Positions 35,840 through 47,684 of a stretch of 64,000 nt of DNA are shown one piece after another. The DNA lies in the NCBI GenBank assembly GCA_010015675.1, contig ML977032.1, forward strand, positions 1 to 64,000, written 5' to 3'. The notes below the pieces were generated by a model. That model saw nothing but the letters and a program-made list of their open reading frames with translations, ran no database searches and was not told where the DNA came from. Source of the stretch: Byssothecium circinans. Its lineage: Eukaryota; Ascomycota; Dothideomycetes; Pleosporales; Massarinaceae. Position 1 is the first letter of the stretch. Each line of letters opens with the position of its first letter. A program made the position numbers and the translations under genes.

Positions 35840-38800
35840 TTATCCTCCTCTTTAAGAATATTATCCTAATATCTTAAAAGATCTAACTGCTATACTACAC
35901 CTAGCTGTAGCTAATATATAAAGCAGGCGTCTCCCCTATTAACTATAAGATTATATCCTTTATAGATATTTTGTAATCTCCTACTTAACTATACCTAAGG
36001 TTTCCTTAACTAATTGCAAGCAATCTTAGATTACTTAGATTTGTGCTATAGACTACGTTATAGCAAAACTATATTATTATTATTATAAGAAAAGTCTTTA
36101 CTATCTTCTATTACTAGAAGGTAACTATACTAAGTATATTTCTACTAGGGCGAAGTATTCTCTCTTTCCTTCTAAAGAAGAGTTTACAGCCTTTGCTTAG
36201 AAGCGTTATTAGCTTCATTATAAGCTTTAGGAAGTTAAGCGATAGAAAGTTAAGCTTAACTATTAAAAGTTAGATTTAGAAGATTGGTTAGACTTAACTA
36301 CTAATAAAGAGCAGAAGCTATTTATAGATAAAAAAGTATCTATTACTAAGCTAGAGGTTCTTAAGAAGAAGATAGGTATCTAAAAGGGCTTTACTAGGGA
36401 ATCTTATATAGATACTACTAAGACTTTTTTACTACTGCAATCTAAACTACTAACTAACCTAGGCTAGTTATAGGCTAAGCCTTCTTTTAATCTTTTCCTT
36501 AATCCTTTCTTATCCTTTAACTTTTCTACTTTCTTAGCGAACACGGACCTGCTACCTCTAGGTACTATTAGTAATAATCCTTTACTAAATCCTTATAGCC
36601 TATAAGATTCTATATTAGTTCTTAAGTATTCTAGTTATCTAGCTAGTTCTTCTACTTAACTACGTACTTCTACTAACGCTTAAATTTCCGCAGGTCCTTA
36701 ATTTTCTTAACCTTATAATCTTCGTTCTTAAGCTTAATCTATGTCTTAATTTCAGCGTCTAATAGTGCTGATTTAAGGAGTAATTTATAAAAGATAAGGT
36801 ATATATATATACCCTTAGGGAGCTTTAGTTTAAATATTACTAGTCCTTTAGCCTCTAGGATCTAGAATAGCCCTATTTAGAGGTTATCTAGTTTATCGTA
36901 TAGCTGTTTAGTTTTTAAATTTTTTTATAATAAGAAAACTTTATCCCTCTCTTTAAAGGTTAGTTCCTTAAGCCTTTTCTTATTTACTAATTTAGCTACT
37001 ATAAGGTTCTATTAAGCAATTTGTTAGCTTAATTTGTTGTATAATTTATAAAGTAGTTATGCTTTATTATTAGCTCTAGCTAAAAGGCTCTTAACGTCCT
37101 TAAGATCTTGATAAGCAATTAGCTTATATCTATAGTTCGTATAGTACGACGAGTATCCTATTATTATAGGCTAATTACGCTGTTAGTAGGAGTTTAACCT
37201 AGTTATCTTATAGCTTATTAGTATACATCCTTAGATACTATTCTAGTGTCTAGTTTATTTATTCTATCTAACTATCTATCTATAGGTAAAAGCTAGTTAA
37301 AAGCTTCTTATCTACTCTAAGTCTTACTAGGAACGTGCTCTAATACTTAGAGGTAAATAGTATTCTATAATTAGTAATAAACTATTCTAGTACACTATAT
37401 TAGCTAATAAGTACCTTAGTTACTTCGTAAGCTATTTCCTTAGCTATAACTATTTCTTCTATAGGTACGAATATTAATACTTTAGTTAATTAGTCAATAA
37501 TTACTAGTATTAAATTATATAGCTATACTAATCTAGGTTCTAATAATTTTAGGAGCTTTATAATAAAGTCTATTATAACGCTAATCTATAGGCGTGCAGG
37601 TAGTTCTAGTAGTTAGAGTAATCTATAGGGCTTATATCTCTTAGGCTTATTCTTAGAATATGCTAAATAGTCGCCTATTATATCTTTAACTATTTTTTAT
37701 ATATTAGGTATTAAGTACTTGTTTAAGATCTATTAAACTATTTTATTAATCCCTAGGTATCTATAGAGTTTAGACTTATATAGTTCCTAAATAAGTAGTT
37801 ATACTTTATCTTTAAGGACTAGTCTCCGCGCACTAGGATCTTAGGCTAGCTTATCCTACTATCTATCCTATATCTGCGCGATTATAGCTACTTTAGCTAG
37901 TTGTTTAACTAAAGTCCCTTAGACTAATTATAGTTAATTATAAACTAGTCTTCTATCTATTTCTCTTTATAGAATTATAATATGCGTAATAGGTTAGTTT
38001 ATTTCCTATAGGTCTAATCTCTAGCTAAGGGCGTCTACTACTCTATTTAGCAATCTTAGGTAATAGTGTACCTTAAAGTTATAGTCTACTATTATTTTAC
38101 CCTATCTAACCTATTATTAGTTAAGATTCTTAGTTGTTATAAAACTTATTAGGTTCTAGTAATCTAAATACACCTCTACCTAGTATTTAGCGCTTATTAG
38201 CTAGGCTTACTATTATTTAAAAGAGTCTACTATCGCTAGCAGTTATTTATTATAAATGTTGTAGTTAAGTTCTGCTCTTAAGAACTTCTAAGAGTAGTAG
38301 AATACTAGTCTCTACTTCTTATCTTTACCTTACTATAAGAGTATTGCTCCTAAGGTGTAGTCTAATGTATCTATCTCTACTTGTAGTAGCTATTCTACGT
38401 TATGCATCTATAATATAGGGGCTAATAAGAATAGCTTCTTTAGTTTTTTAAAAGCCTCCTACTATTTCTATCTCTATTAGAATCCCTTCTTCTTCTTAGT
38501 AATTTCTATAAGAGGCGCTATAGTCTTTAAATATCCCTTAATAAACTTTTAGTAGAAGTTAGTAAATCCTAAAAAGTATTATATATCCTTAACTATCTTA
38601 GGTTTTAGCTATTCCTTTATAGTTCTGACTTTCTTTAGGTCTATAGCGATGCTATCTTATAAAATAATAAATCCTAAGTAGTCTGTCTCTTTAACGTGGA
38701 ATTCGTATTTCTTAGGCTATAGAGGTAATTAATACTCTCTAAGCTTCTTAAGTACCTTCTTAATATATTCTATATAATCTTTAAGTATTCCTAAGGTATA

Positions 38801-41800
38801 CACTAGTATATTATCTAGGTATATAGTTATAAAAATGTCTAGGTATTTATAAAGTACTCTATTAATAAGCGCCTAAAATATTATAGGCGTGTTTATTAGT
38901 CTAAAGGGTATAACTATATATTTATATAAACTATACTAGGTCTTAAAAGCTATTAGCTATTTATAGCCCTTAGCTATCTGTATTTAATAGAATCTATCTT
39001 ATATATTGAATTTTGTAATTTATTTAACTCCCTAGAGTTGATCTATAAGTTCCTAAATTAAAAGAAAAGGGTATTAGTTCTTCCTTATAATATAGTTAAG
39101 CTATCTAAAATCTATATAGAGTTGTAGCTTCCTATTTTTCTTTAGGCTAAAGAGAATTAGTAAAGCTATTAGGCTTATACTTTCTTATATATATTCTTAC
39201 TTTATATTCTTTTTAATATACGTCTACAGTTCCTCTTACTAGTCTTGTATAAGCAGATATATTAGTCCTAGGCGTAGCTTTACGCCTTCTTCTAGGTAAA
39301 TCTCGTGATCCTATTCCTAGTAGTCTAGTAATACAGTTTTATCTTATTCTTTAAATAGGTTTTAAAATTCCTTATATTCTAGTAGTATTATTAGTTAGGG
39401 TTTATTCTTTATAGCCGTAACTTTCTATATTTAGATAACTCCTAATTGTAAAGGATCCTTCTTATAGATCTTCTTAATCTTATAAGGTGATATCTTACTA
39501 ATCTATCTAGTCTAACTAGGTAAGCTTTAGATTACTAGGCTTAATCTTCTATAGCATATTCTAGCAACCTTACGCGCTAGTTCTTAGCTAAATATTATAC
39601 CTTTCTACTAATTAATAGTAGGATTATACTTCCTAAGCTAATTATATTTAAATAATATGTCTTCTTTACTAAAATCTATAATATTAAGGGAAGTTGTATC
39701 CTTAATTCTAAGTATATAGAATAATACTTCTTAGGTTTCTAATCTTAAGAATCTATTACTATAGGATATTAGTCTATTATTAGCTAATACTACTTGTATT
39801 AGATATTCCTTATTGCGATAGAGTATATTAAATTTCTTAACTACTTATAGGGAGATAATTATCTATATAGCTTTACTATCTATAAGTACTATAAGTCTAT
39901 ATCTATATACGTGTACCTCTACCTTTAGATAGTGAATTAGTAGCTCTAGGTATTATATATTATATAAAGTTATTATAGGAATGCTCTTACTAGCGTAACT
40001 TTATCCTTAATAGTATCCTAGTTTTTTAACCCTTAAGATTTTATTAGAAACTAACCTACTCCTTATTTCTTAGATAGGTGTATCTAGTAGCTATTTTTAT
40101 AATAGGCTATCTATAATAGGCAGGCGTACTCTATTAAGAGGTTATCTTATTAGAGGATTTTATTAGGTAATAGGGTTCCTGTCCTTATAGGAGCCTAGAT
40201 TACTATTACTAGCTTATTACTATAGGCTATCTATTCCTAATATTAATTATCTAACATTATTCTTTAATACTATATTAAGTTACCTTGTTTTCTCTAGTGA
40301 GCATCCTTCTTAGATTTATAAGGGAGGGTAGAGAGTATATAGCGTCTATAGTTCTTATCTAAATACTCTTCTAAGGTAAGTAGGTTGTAGTTATAACCTC
40401 TTTTATCCTACGCGGCTTTTTCCTTATAGAGGGTATAGTATATATAGTTAAGAATTGTCTTATACTATACCTAGTCTACTTTCTTGTATTCTTAGTCTAT
40501 AGGGTATCCTAAGGGGTATTAGTATTAGCAATCCTTTAACTTATAGTCTAGTGTATTGCTATCTATTAGTCCTACTAGCTAGTATCCTATAATATATTTG
40601 CTTAGCTAATACGTCTAGTAGTACTAATCATAGCATTTCTACTATCTTACGCATTTATACTATTATTGCTAATTATTAAAATAATAAGTATAGTAGGCTG
40701 CTACTAGATAATCCTTATTTAGGACTATAACGTATAATATCTATCTAGATTATTATTGTACCTTATCTTTTTTACGCTTATAGTAGAGGCATAGATTCTT
40801 CTAGTAGTAATACTAATTAACCTTCTAGTATAGATCTTTCTTAGGTACTTCTACCTTAATACTTTCTTTTATAGTATATAGGCTTTAGAGTTGTATAGCT
40901 TCTACTACTACTTTACTAGCTCTTTCTCTACATACTAATATAGGTATAGCGTAAGCTAGTCCTTTATATATAGTACTAGCGTATCTCTAGTATACTTTTA
41001 CCTTTAGGCGTAGTTAAACTACCTAGTCTAGTACCTTATTCTTAGCTAGACCTTAGCTTAGGCGTAGTACTTCTAGTTCCTAGTCTAATTCTAAAGGTAA
41101 GTAAAGAGTAGACTATTAGCGTAATATCTCTAGTTCTTCCTCCTTAAGTCCTATTACCTAGAATTTAATTATCCTAATTTTAATTGCCTTAAGCTTGCTA
41201 ACCTAGCCTTAGTTCTTTAGGTAGTCTCTGTAGAAGTATCCTACTTTACTATATTAGAGATATGCCTTCTTTTTAAAGCATTCTTAGTATTATTTATAGG
41301 TTAGGCTATCTAGCTATCTTCCCTTACCCTTATTAAACTACTTCTTTTATTATTAGACCTTATCTATTATTACTACGTTACTATTATAGTTATACTATAG
41401 TGTCTTTAGCTTTCTATATTTTCTAAAGTTAAGAATAATTATTATATCCCTTTACTTCTTCTATAGTGCCTGTTTGTAGAGCTAGTTATTAATTTAGGTA
41501 GCTAGGTTAATTATATCTTATAGGTTATCTAGCTTATTATAATAGATTATCCTATCTTTAACTGTTTCTTTAGCCTGTTATAGAAAGCTGTGCGTAATAG
41601 AGTATTATCCTAATTAATCTTTAACTATAGTTGCTTAAACTTTATTATATACTTTATAACTAACTTCTCCTGCTAGATCTAAGATATCTTCTACTTTACT
41701 TAAGTTTCTTTATTAAGTTCTCTAAATACTTTTTAAATATTATCTTTAAACACTGTCTAGCTCTTAAAGATAGCCTTCGTATTATCTTTACAATATTTTA

Positions 41801-42206
41801 TCTTATTTATAATATAGTTATCTATAAAGGGTTGTATCTAGGTAGCTACCCTATCCTTTAGGTGTATACTAGCTGCGAGGATCTTATCTTAGTCCCCTAT
41901 TATAGAGTTGAATGAATAGTACAAATCTATATTAGTAAGGAATAGCTTTAGGCTATCTTATCCTCTATTATACTTCTTTAGCGCTATAATCTTTCTACGA
42001 GGTATAGTGTCCTTAGCTTAAAGTTAAGCAATTACCTATATTAACCTATTAATCTATTTAGCCTATTGCTATATCTAGTTAGCCTAGTTAGCTATTACTA
42101 ATACTAGACTTAAAGCAGGTATACTAACACTACTACTAGTAGCGCGTAGAGTAGCAGGAGGAGCTATTACGTATATTTAAGTTCTTAAACCTATAGGTAG
42201 TTAAAG
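35840..42206 (-). pseudogene. Gypsy-4 gag-pol relic
   Basis: The minus-strand order is as in Gypsy-1/2: gag with a decayed zinc knuckle near 41280-41210, RT box YLDNILVYT near 38830-38803, RNase H, integrase, and a chromodomain-like 3' end near 36.7 kb. It aligns by eye with Gypsy-2 along most of its length. The 35840-36560 stretch (3' untranslated region) shows a different RIP pattern from the coding part. Confidence 0.85.
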
Positions 42207-42641
42207 TGTTACTAAAGGGTATACTAACTAAGTCCTAATCTATATTAAGAGAGGCTAGGGAGTATAAGGCATATATATTAGGTAGTAGGCTTTAGTAGTT
42301 TAAGAGTTAAATATATAAAGTAACTAATTTTATAACAAACTATAGAATAACTAATAAGTCTTAATCTAGGTAAGAGATAAACTATAAAGAGTTAACTACA
42401 AAGAATTAGAATTAGAAAGATAAAAGGAATCTACTTAGTCTTTATACTACTTACTCTATTCCTTTGCTATGTCCTTGCTACGTCTGCTACGTTCTCTTAG
42501 TACGTAGCGTACTAAGCACGTTATATAACTTACTAATATAAACCTGCCCTACGCACTATTATATTAATACGCCTATGCTTAATACCTCTTACGCTGCGTT
42601 ATCTAGCTTTAGATACCCTGTATCATTTTCTATTTATAATA
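42207..42641 (-). repeat. Gypsy-4 5' LTR (435 bp)
   Basis: Starts TGTTACTAAAGGGTATAC on the plus strand and ends TTATAATA. It has one copy of the CTTAGTACGTAGCGTACTAAG palindrome. Confidence 0.92.
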
Positions 42642-42708
42642 CTAACGTATATTTAGTTTAGATACTATACTTATATATAACTCTATATATAATATAATAT
42701 ATAAAAGT

Positions 42709-42905
42709 AGTAATATAATCTATTACTAAGTAAGATAAAATCTCTTAGCTTACCTATCTTATTACTTAACGCAATATAATACAATAGAATAACATAATTT
42801 TAGCTAAATAAGAAGGCTAAATTAAAATTACCCTTTAATCCTATAGATCTAGCTAATTTAAAAGCCTCTAACGTGCTACTATAGCTTATAATATACTAAA
42901 TTCAA
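42709..42905. repeat. Dispersed 200-bp repeat, copy 2
   Basis: Aligns by eye with 27903-28113: ATAATCTATTACTAAGTA, CTAAATAAGAAGGCTAAATTAA and CTTATAATATACTA. It lies just before the Fot/pogo transposase relic and may be the 5' end of that element. Confidence 0.6.
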
Positions 42906-42959
42906 CCCTTACCTACTATACGTTTAGTTATAGCTTTTAACTATAAACTATACCTAACT

Positions 42960-44440
42960 ACTAGAAGCTATCCTTAATAAAGAAGTATATAATTATTTAA
43001 TATATCCTTAACCTTAATTTATAAGGGTTTGCGCCTAGGCTATATAAGGTTATAAATATAGTAAATAAACTACTAGATATATAAAGTAGAAACCTATTAG
43101 GTAAGTACTAGGTAGAGTAATTTATATTATATTTAAATAAGCTTAAAATAGCTTGTAATTAAGTAAAAAACTAGTAGAGGAGTCTCTAAGAGGATTCCTA
43201 AGTTATAGGTAAATAGTTTAGACTTATAGCTAATATAAAGGCTAAGTATAGTATCTAGAATAATAATATATATAACTTTAATAAGAGTAGGTTTTAGATA
43301 GGCATAATTAGGTCTATAAAGGTTATTACTAGTATAGAAAGATATAATTAACTAGAGATAGTTTAGCTAGATAATTATAAGTAAGTTATAGTTATTTAGG
43401 GTATCTATGCTATAAGGTATATAATTCTACCCTTTATTATCTATAAGGGCCGCGTTTATATCTTTATATAGTATAAGGAGATAAGTATACTAGGGAATTA
43501 AAAGTTCTTAGTTTTAGAAAATAGCTAAATAAATAATAAGCTTAGTCTTAAGTAGTTAAAGCACTTTAACATATATATAAAAAGTTAAAAGGTAGAGGTA
43601 TATAGGTTACTTATCTTAGATAGGTATAAGAGCTATCTTAACTAGGATTTTAAAGACTACTATAAGGAGAATAAGATTATAATAGTCTATATACCTACTT
43701 ACTTATTATATATCCTCTAGCTGCTTAACGTAGTCTACTTCTTACTATTAAAGCTAAAGTACTTATAACATATTTAAGATTTAGTACGCTAATGTGTTTT
43801 TTATATTAATAAAGAAGGCTTCTTACTAGTATTTAAAAATATATTTCTTAATATATTTATAATAGAGAACTATAAGAAAGCCTTTAAAGTAATTAAGCTT
43901 ATTCTTTTTAACTTATTAAGAGTTTTAAACCATCTTAAGGTATAATACTAGACCCCTTTAATACCTCCTAAACTAGAGACCCTATAGTAGTCTAAAATAC
44001 TAAGTAATATATATAAATTTAGATTTTAGTTAAAGCTTATATAAGACTTATTTACTTAGTTACTTATTACTATATAGGAAAGCTTCTCTACGCTTATAAA
44101 AGGCGCTAAATAGATGCTTTCCTAGAACGTACTCTAGAAAGCACGCATTTATAAGCTTAAAAAGTAATTAAAGGAGATAACTAAGTATAAATTATATAAA
44201 TAGAAGAGAATTTAAAAGGGTAAGATACTAAAGTATAGTAAGAAAGCTTCTCTAGTACCTATAGGATTACTAAGCATAGCTTAGTTAAAGAAGAAGGCTT
44301 ATAGTAGTAGAGGTACTCAAAGGGCTTAATCTAGTATATAGTACTATAGAAACTATAAAAAACCTAAGCACTACGCTATAATATATTAAAAGGATATAGA
44401 AGTATCTTTTAAATCTAGTATAAGTAAATATTTAGAAGGT
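42960..44440 (+). pseudogene. Fot/pogo-type DDE transposase relic
   Basis: Plus-strand frames with many stops show the DDE_1 superfamily order: a NFNKSRF.IGIIRS region near 43270-43320 (live copies have NFDE.GF.IG, first Asp), PFIIYKGRVY near 43430-43460, YRLLILDRYKSYL near 43600-43635 (second Asp with the usual GHxSH replaced), VYIPTYLLYIL and LNVV near 43690-43735, ENYKKAFKV near 43865-43895, and VLNHLKV near 43925. The C-terminus has a zinc-knuckle-like CYRNYKKPKHYA near 44330-44380, as in many fungal pogo transposases. It differs from the TIR element at 33.6 kb in position and shows no clear TIRs. Inactive. Confidence 0.75.
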
Positions 44441-44449
44441 TTATTAGTT

Positions 44450-47220
44450 AAAAGCAATAAGAATTAAAGTTAAAAAAGATAAGATAGCTAAGCTAAAAGA
44501 TTTTATCTTGCTTAGTAATATATCTTGCTTAGTAATAGATTATATTATATAGAAAAGAGAACTTTATATTATTAAAAAAAGAAATCTTAGTTTTAAGTTA
44601 ATTACTCTACTTCTACTAGTAGGTTATAGATACTTATAGTATTAATAAAGTACTTAAGCTACTACCTTTTTATATAAACTTACTACTAAGCTCTACTTTC
44701 TTTTTTCTTTTTTTCTTTTTTTACTTATCTATCTTAAAAAAGGTAGCTAAAGCTACTAGCTTCTTTTTTAGCTTTTTTATAATACTAAAGAAGTAAAGTA
44801 CTCTTTATTTAATAAACTATTAAGTAATAGCTATTAGTCTTAATAATATACTAAGCACTTTATTATTGTTTTATATTATAGCTTTCTTTTATATCTCTTT
44901 ACTTCTAGTATATAGTAGGTATATAGTAACTATATAATAAAGTATCTACTAGCTCTAACTATATAAGTAGTCTAGGTTTATATTTAAAACTTTTACTTAA
45001 GTAAGCTAGTTATTAAAGCTAATAACTTCTATCTATAGTAGTATAGCTACTATACTTTAAGCCTTTATAAGGCCTTTATATAGTTTTTCTATTATAGTTT
45101 CTTATAGCTATTTCTAAGTAAGCGCTATTCTATTTTTTAAGACTTATTCTATACATATCTTAACTCTATTTTAATTATATTCTAGACTTTCTTATCCCTA
45201 TTCTACTTATATCTCTAGTATTACTTTTATATAGTTTTAAAGTAACGCTACTACTATATATAACCTTTCTAGTATTCTTTCTTCTTTTTCTTTTCTTTTA
45301 AGTAGTTAGAGTATTACTACTATTTAGCTTATAGTCTAGATAATTTCTTATATATTTAGAATATATAGCTTAGTAGTAGTAATAAGTTAAGTTATCTATC
45401 TTATTAGAGTCTTTAGGCTCTTTATCTTTAAGATTTAATATACTAGTAAACTTTAGCTATCTACTTAATCTATAATTATATATAGAGGTTTTCTTAAGTA
45501 TATATCTCTAGAGGCTTTACTTCTAATTCTTTCTTAAGAAATAAGACTAGTATATAGTATTAAGCTCTAATAATTTATTAAAGGTTAGTATTTTAGACTT
45601 TAACTAAAAGTTTTAGTATACTTTTCTAGATACTATATAATTTTTTTTATACTATTACTATATAGGTTATTATTAACTATAATACTACTATATATAGAAG
45701 TCTAGTTTAGCTTAGTAAGAAGCTTTAAGTAGAGGTAATAACTTTATTTATAGCTTTATAATAAGCTAGTCTCTTTACTACTACCTACTTAGTATATAGT
45801 ATTTATTAAAGCTTCTAGTTAATCTAGACTCTAAGAACTTATATTCTTACTACTAGCTTACTAGTAAACCTTTAGATATAAACTATGCTATATAAGTTAT
45901 CTTTATAGCTTCTCTAATATATAAAGTAGATAAGTTAATACTTTTTAAAGAAGAAATTAATACTATAGTATTTTACTTACAATTTATATACTTTATATAC
46001 TCTCTTTAGTAACTAATAGTTTACTTTATTATAAAAAAACCCTTTATAGTATGTTTAATTATTTACTTAAATTAGATAAAAGACTAATTAAATATTATAT
46101 TTCTTAGAGTATAAAGTTACTTTATTAAGTGTTAATATATATATTAAAAAATCTATTAAATATTCTTTATATAGGATTACTAGCCTAATAGTAGAAGTTT
46201 TTAAAAAGTCTTTTGTTAGAGACTTTATATAGTAGCTAGATAGTTATTATACTATATAAAGAAGAATAAGAAATAACTCTTCATAGATAATTAGTAGAGT
46301 ATAAGAAAAGCTCTACTACTTAAAGCTATATAGTATAAGCTTATAAGTATTAAATACTTAAGAATTAACTATAGAATAAGCTAAGTCTAGTAGTATTAAT
46401 TTCTAGATTAATAAATATATACTAGAAGTTCTACTATATATAAGAACTATTCTAGTTATACTTTCTTATTTAAGTTTTATTTAAAGTAGTAGGCGTTAAG
46501 AGCTATAATAATAATTAATACTATATTAATAAGTATACTACTACTATCTACTCTTAGCTATATATTAGTTTAGATTATATTTTAGATTTCTTTCTATAGA
46601 GCTTTAACCTTTTATACTTCTTTTTTAGAAGTTAAGCTATATTAAATTTAATCTTAATTAAGATATAGTTCTTTATAAGGGCTTATTCTTCTTATAGGTT
46701 ATATTTAGTTATCTTTAGTTATATTTATTATATTATAAATCCTAGATTAATAATAGCCTTTTAGGCCTCTCTTCTCTATATAGCTACGCTAGGTTTATTA
46801 AGATTAATAAACTTTTTATTTTCTACTAGGCTTTAAAGATATTCTACTTTTGGTTTAGGTATAATAACTTTACCTACTTACTTTAGGTAGTAGTAGTTAA
46901 AGTCTCTAATTAGTAGAGTATTTTCTTAATTATTCTTTATATTTCTAGTTTCTACTAAATGAGTAGTTCTTTAGATAATATATATAGTTATTTCTTCTAC
47001 TTATTATAGAGTCTATAAAAAAGATGTCTTAAAGCTAGACTAGGTACTATTCTACTTCTATATATATATATAGAGGTATAGTACGTTAGTTAATATAGTT
47101 TTATTACTTCTATACTATACTAAACTTTTAAATAAATTAGATACTATAGGAAAACCTAGCTAAACACTTTAATTAGATATATTCTTTAGTATAGTAGAAG
47201 AGGAATAGCCTTATATAAAC
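44450..47220 (-). other. RIP-decayed block with an unassigned minus-strand coding relic
   Basis: A minus-strand reading between about 47080 and 44800 is coding-like, with stops at probable Trp/Gln positions. One part is Ser/Asp/Lys-rich (LNLKDKEPKDSNKIDNLT near 45.4 kb). A pyrimidine run lies at 44694-44725. I could not assign it to a transposon class; no RT, DDE or helicase motif was found by eye. Confidence 0.3.
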
Positions 47221-47304
47221 TAACGTGCTAACCCCCTATATCTCCAGATCTAAAACGGCTCTAATAGATCCCCTGCATGTGTCGTTAGTTACTAAAACTA
47301 AGCC

Positions 47305-47410
47305 ACTCAGCCCCTTCCGGCGATTCTCGTTTTTCTCTAGAAAAAGGCCGCACTCTGTGCGGCCCTGCAGGCTTAATGTAAAAAACGAGAATCACCGGAA
47401 GGAGCCGAGT
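47305..47410. mobile_element. MITE M1 (106 bp, complete)
   Basis: Left arm ACTCAGCCCCTTCCGGCGAT + TCTCGTTTTT (47305-47334) and right arm 47381-47410 are inverted with about three mismatches. Inside is a perfect hairpin, GGCCGCAC TCT GTGCGGCC (47346-47364). TA at the right end (CA at the left) would be the target duplication. Related ends are at 52915, 60883 and 62879. It lies 275 bp upstream of the first MFS gene of this island. A 264-bp open frame overlapping it (47225-47488) is most likely chance. Confidence 0.8.
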
Positions 47411-47411
47411 A

Positions 47412-47684
47412 ATCCTTCACAGTTGAAGACAAAAGCGCTGGCTCTATTATCCTTGTTTTCGCCGTCAAATCCCTGCTATTCTCATTAGACGTAGGAAGGG
47501 GCGGTAACGACTATGGCAGGGTTTTCAGCCGTTGAATAGTCACGTATCCGAGGTTATTTCGCGAGACTAGGTCATGCAGTTAATTCACCGTCACCTTTAC
47601 ACCTAACCCTCCCAAACCAAAACGAATGCTTTTCACGGCTACTCCACAGTCGTCAAACACAGCAGCACGGCAAGTCAGCCCAAC
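47412..47684 (+). promoter_or_regulatory. 5' flank of the first MFS gene
   Basis: GC-normal, not RIP-decayed sequence between MITE M1 and the start codon. It contains a pyrimidine/CA-rich stretch (CACCTTTACACCTAACCCTCC) shortly upstream of the ATG. No TATA box is obvious. Confidence 0.35.

Larger units (their letters stand above)
35357..42641 (-). mobile_element. Gypsy-4: complete gypsy chromovirus of the Gypsy-1/2 family
   Basis: A 7285-bp element on the minus strand: 5' LTR 42207-42641 and 3' LTR 35357-35839, flanked by the 5-bp duplication CTAAC (35352-35356 and 42642-42646). Ends are T(G/A)TTACTAARGGGTATAC and TTATAATA. The LTRs differ in length (435 and 483 bp) because the 3' LTR carries an extra 48 bp or so around the palindromic TTAGTAYRTAGTATACTAAG motif. 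All frames are broken. Confidence 0.92.

Noticed and set aside
47225..47488. 87-codon frame over MITE M1
   Set aside because: Runs through both arms of an inverted-repeat element, with no protein family resemblance.
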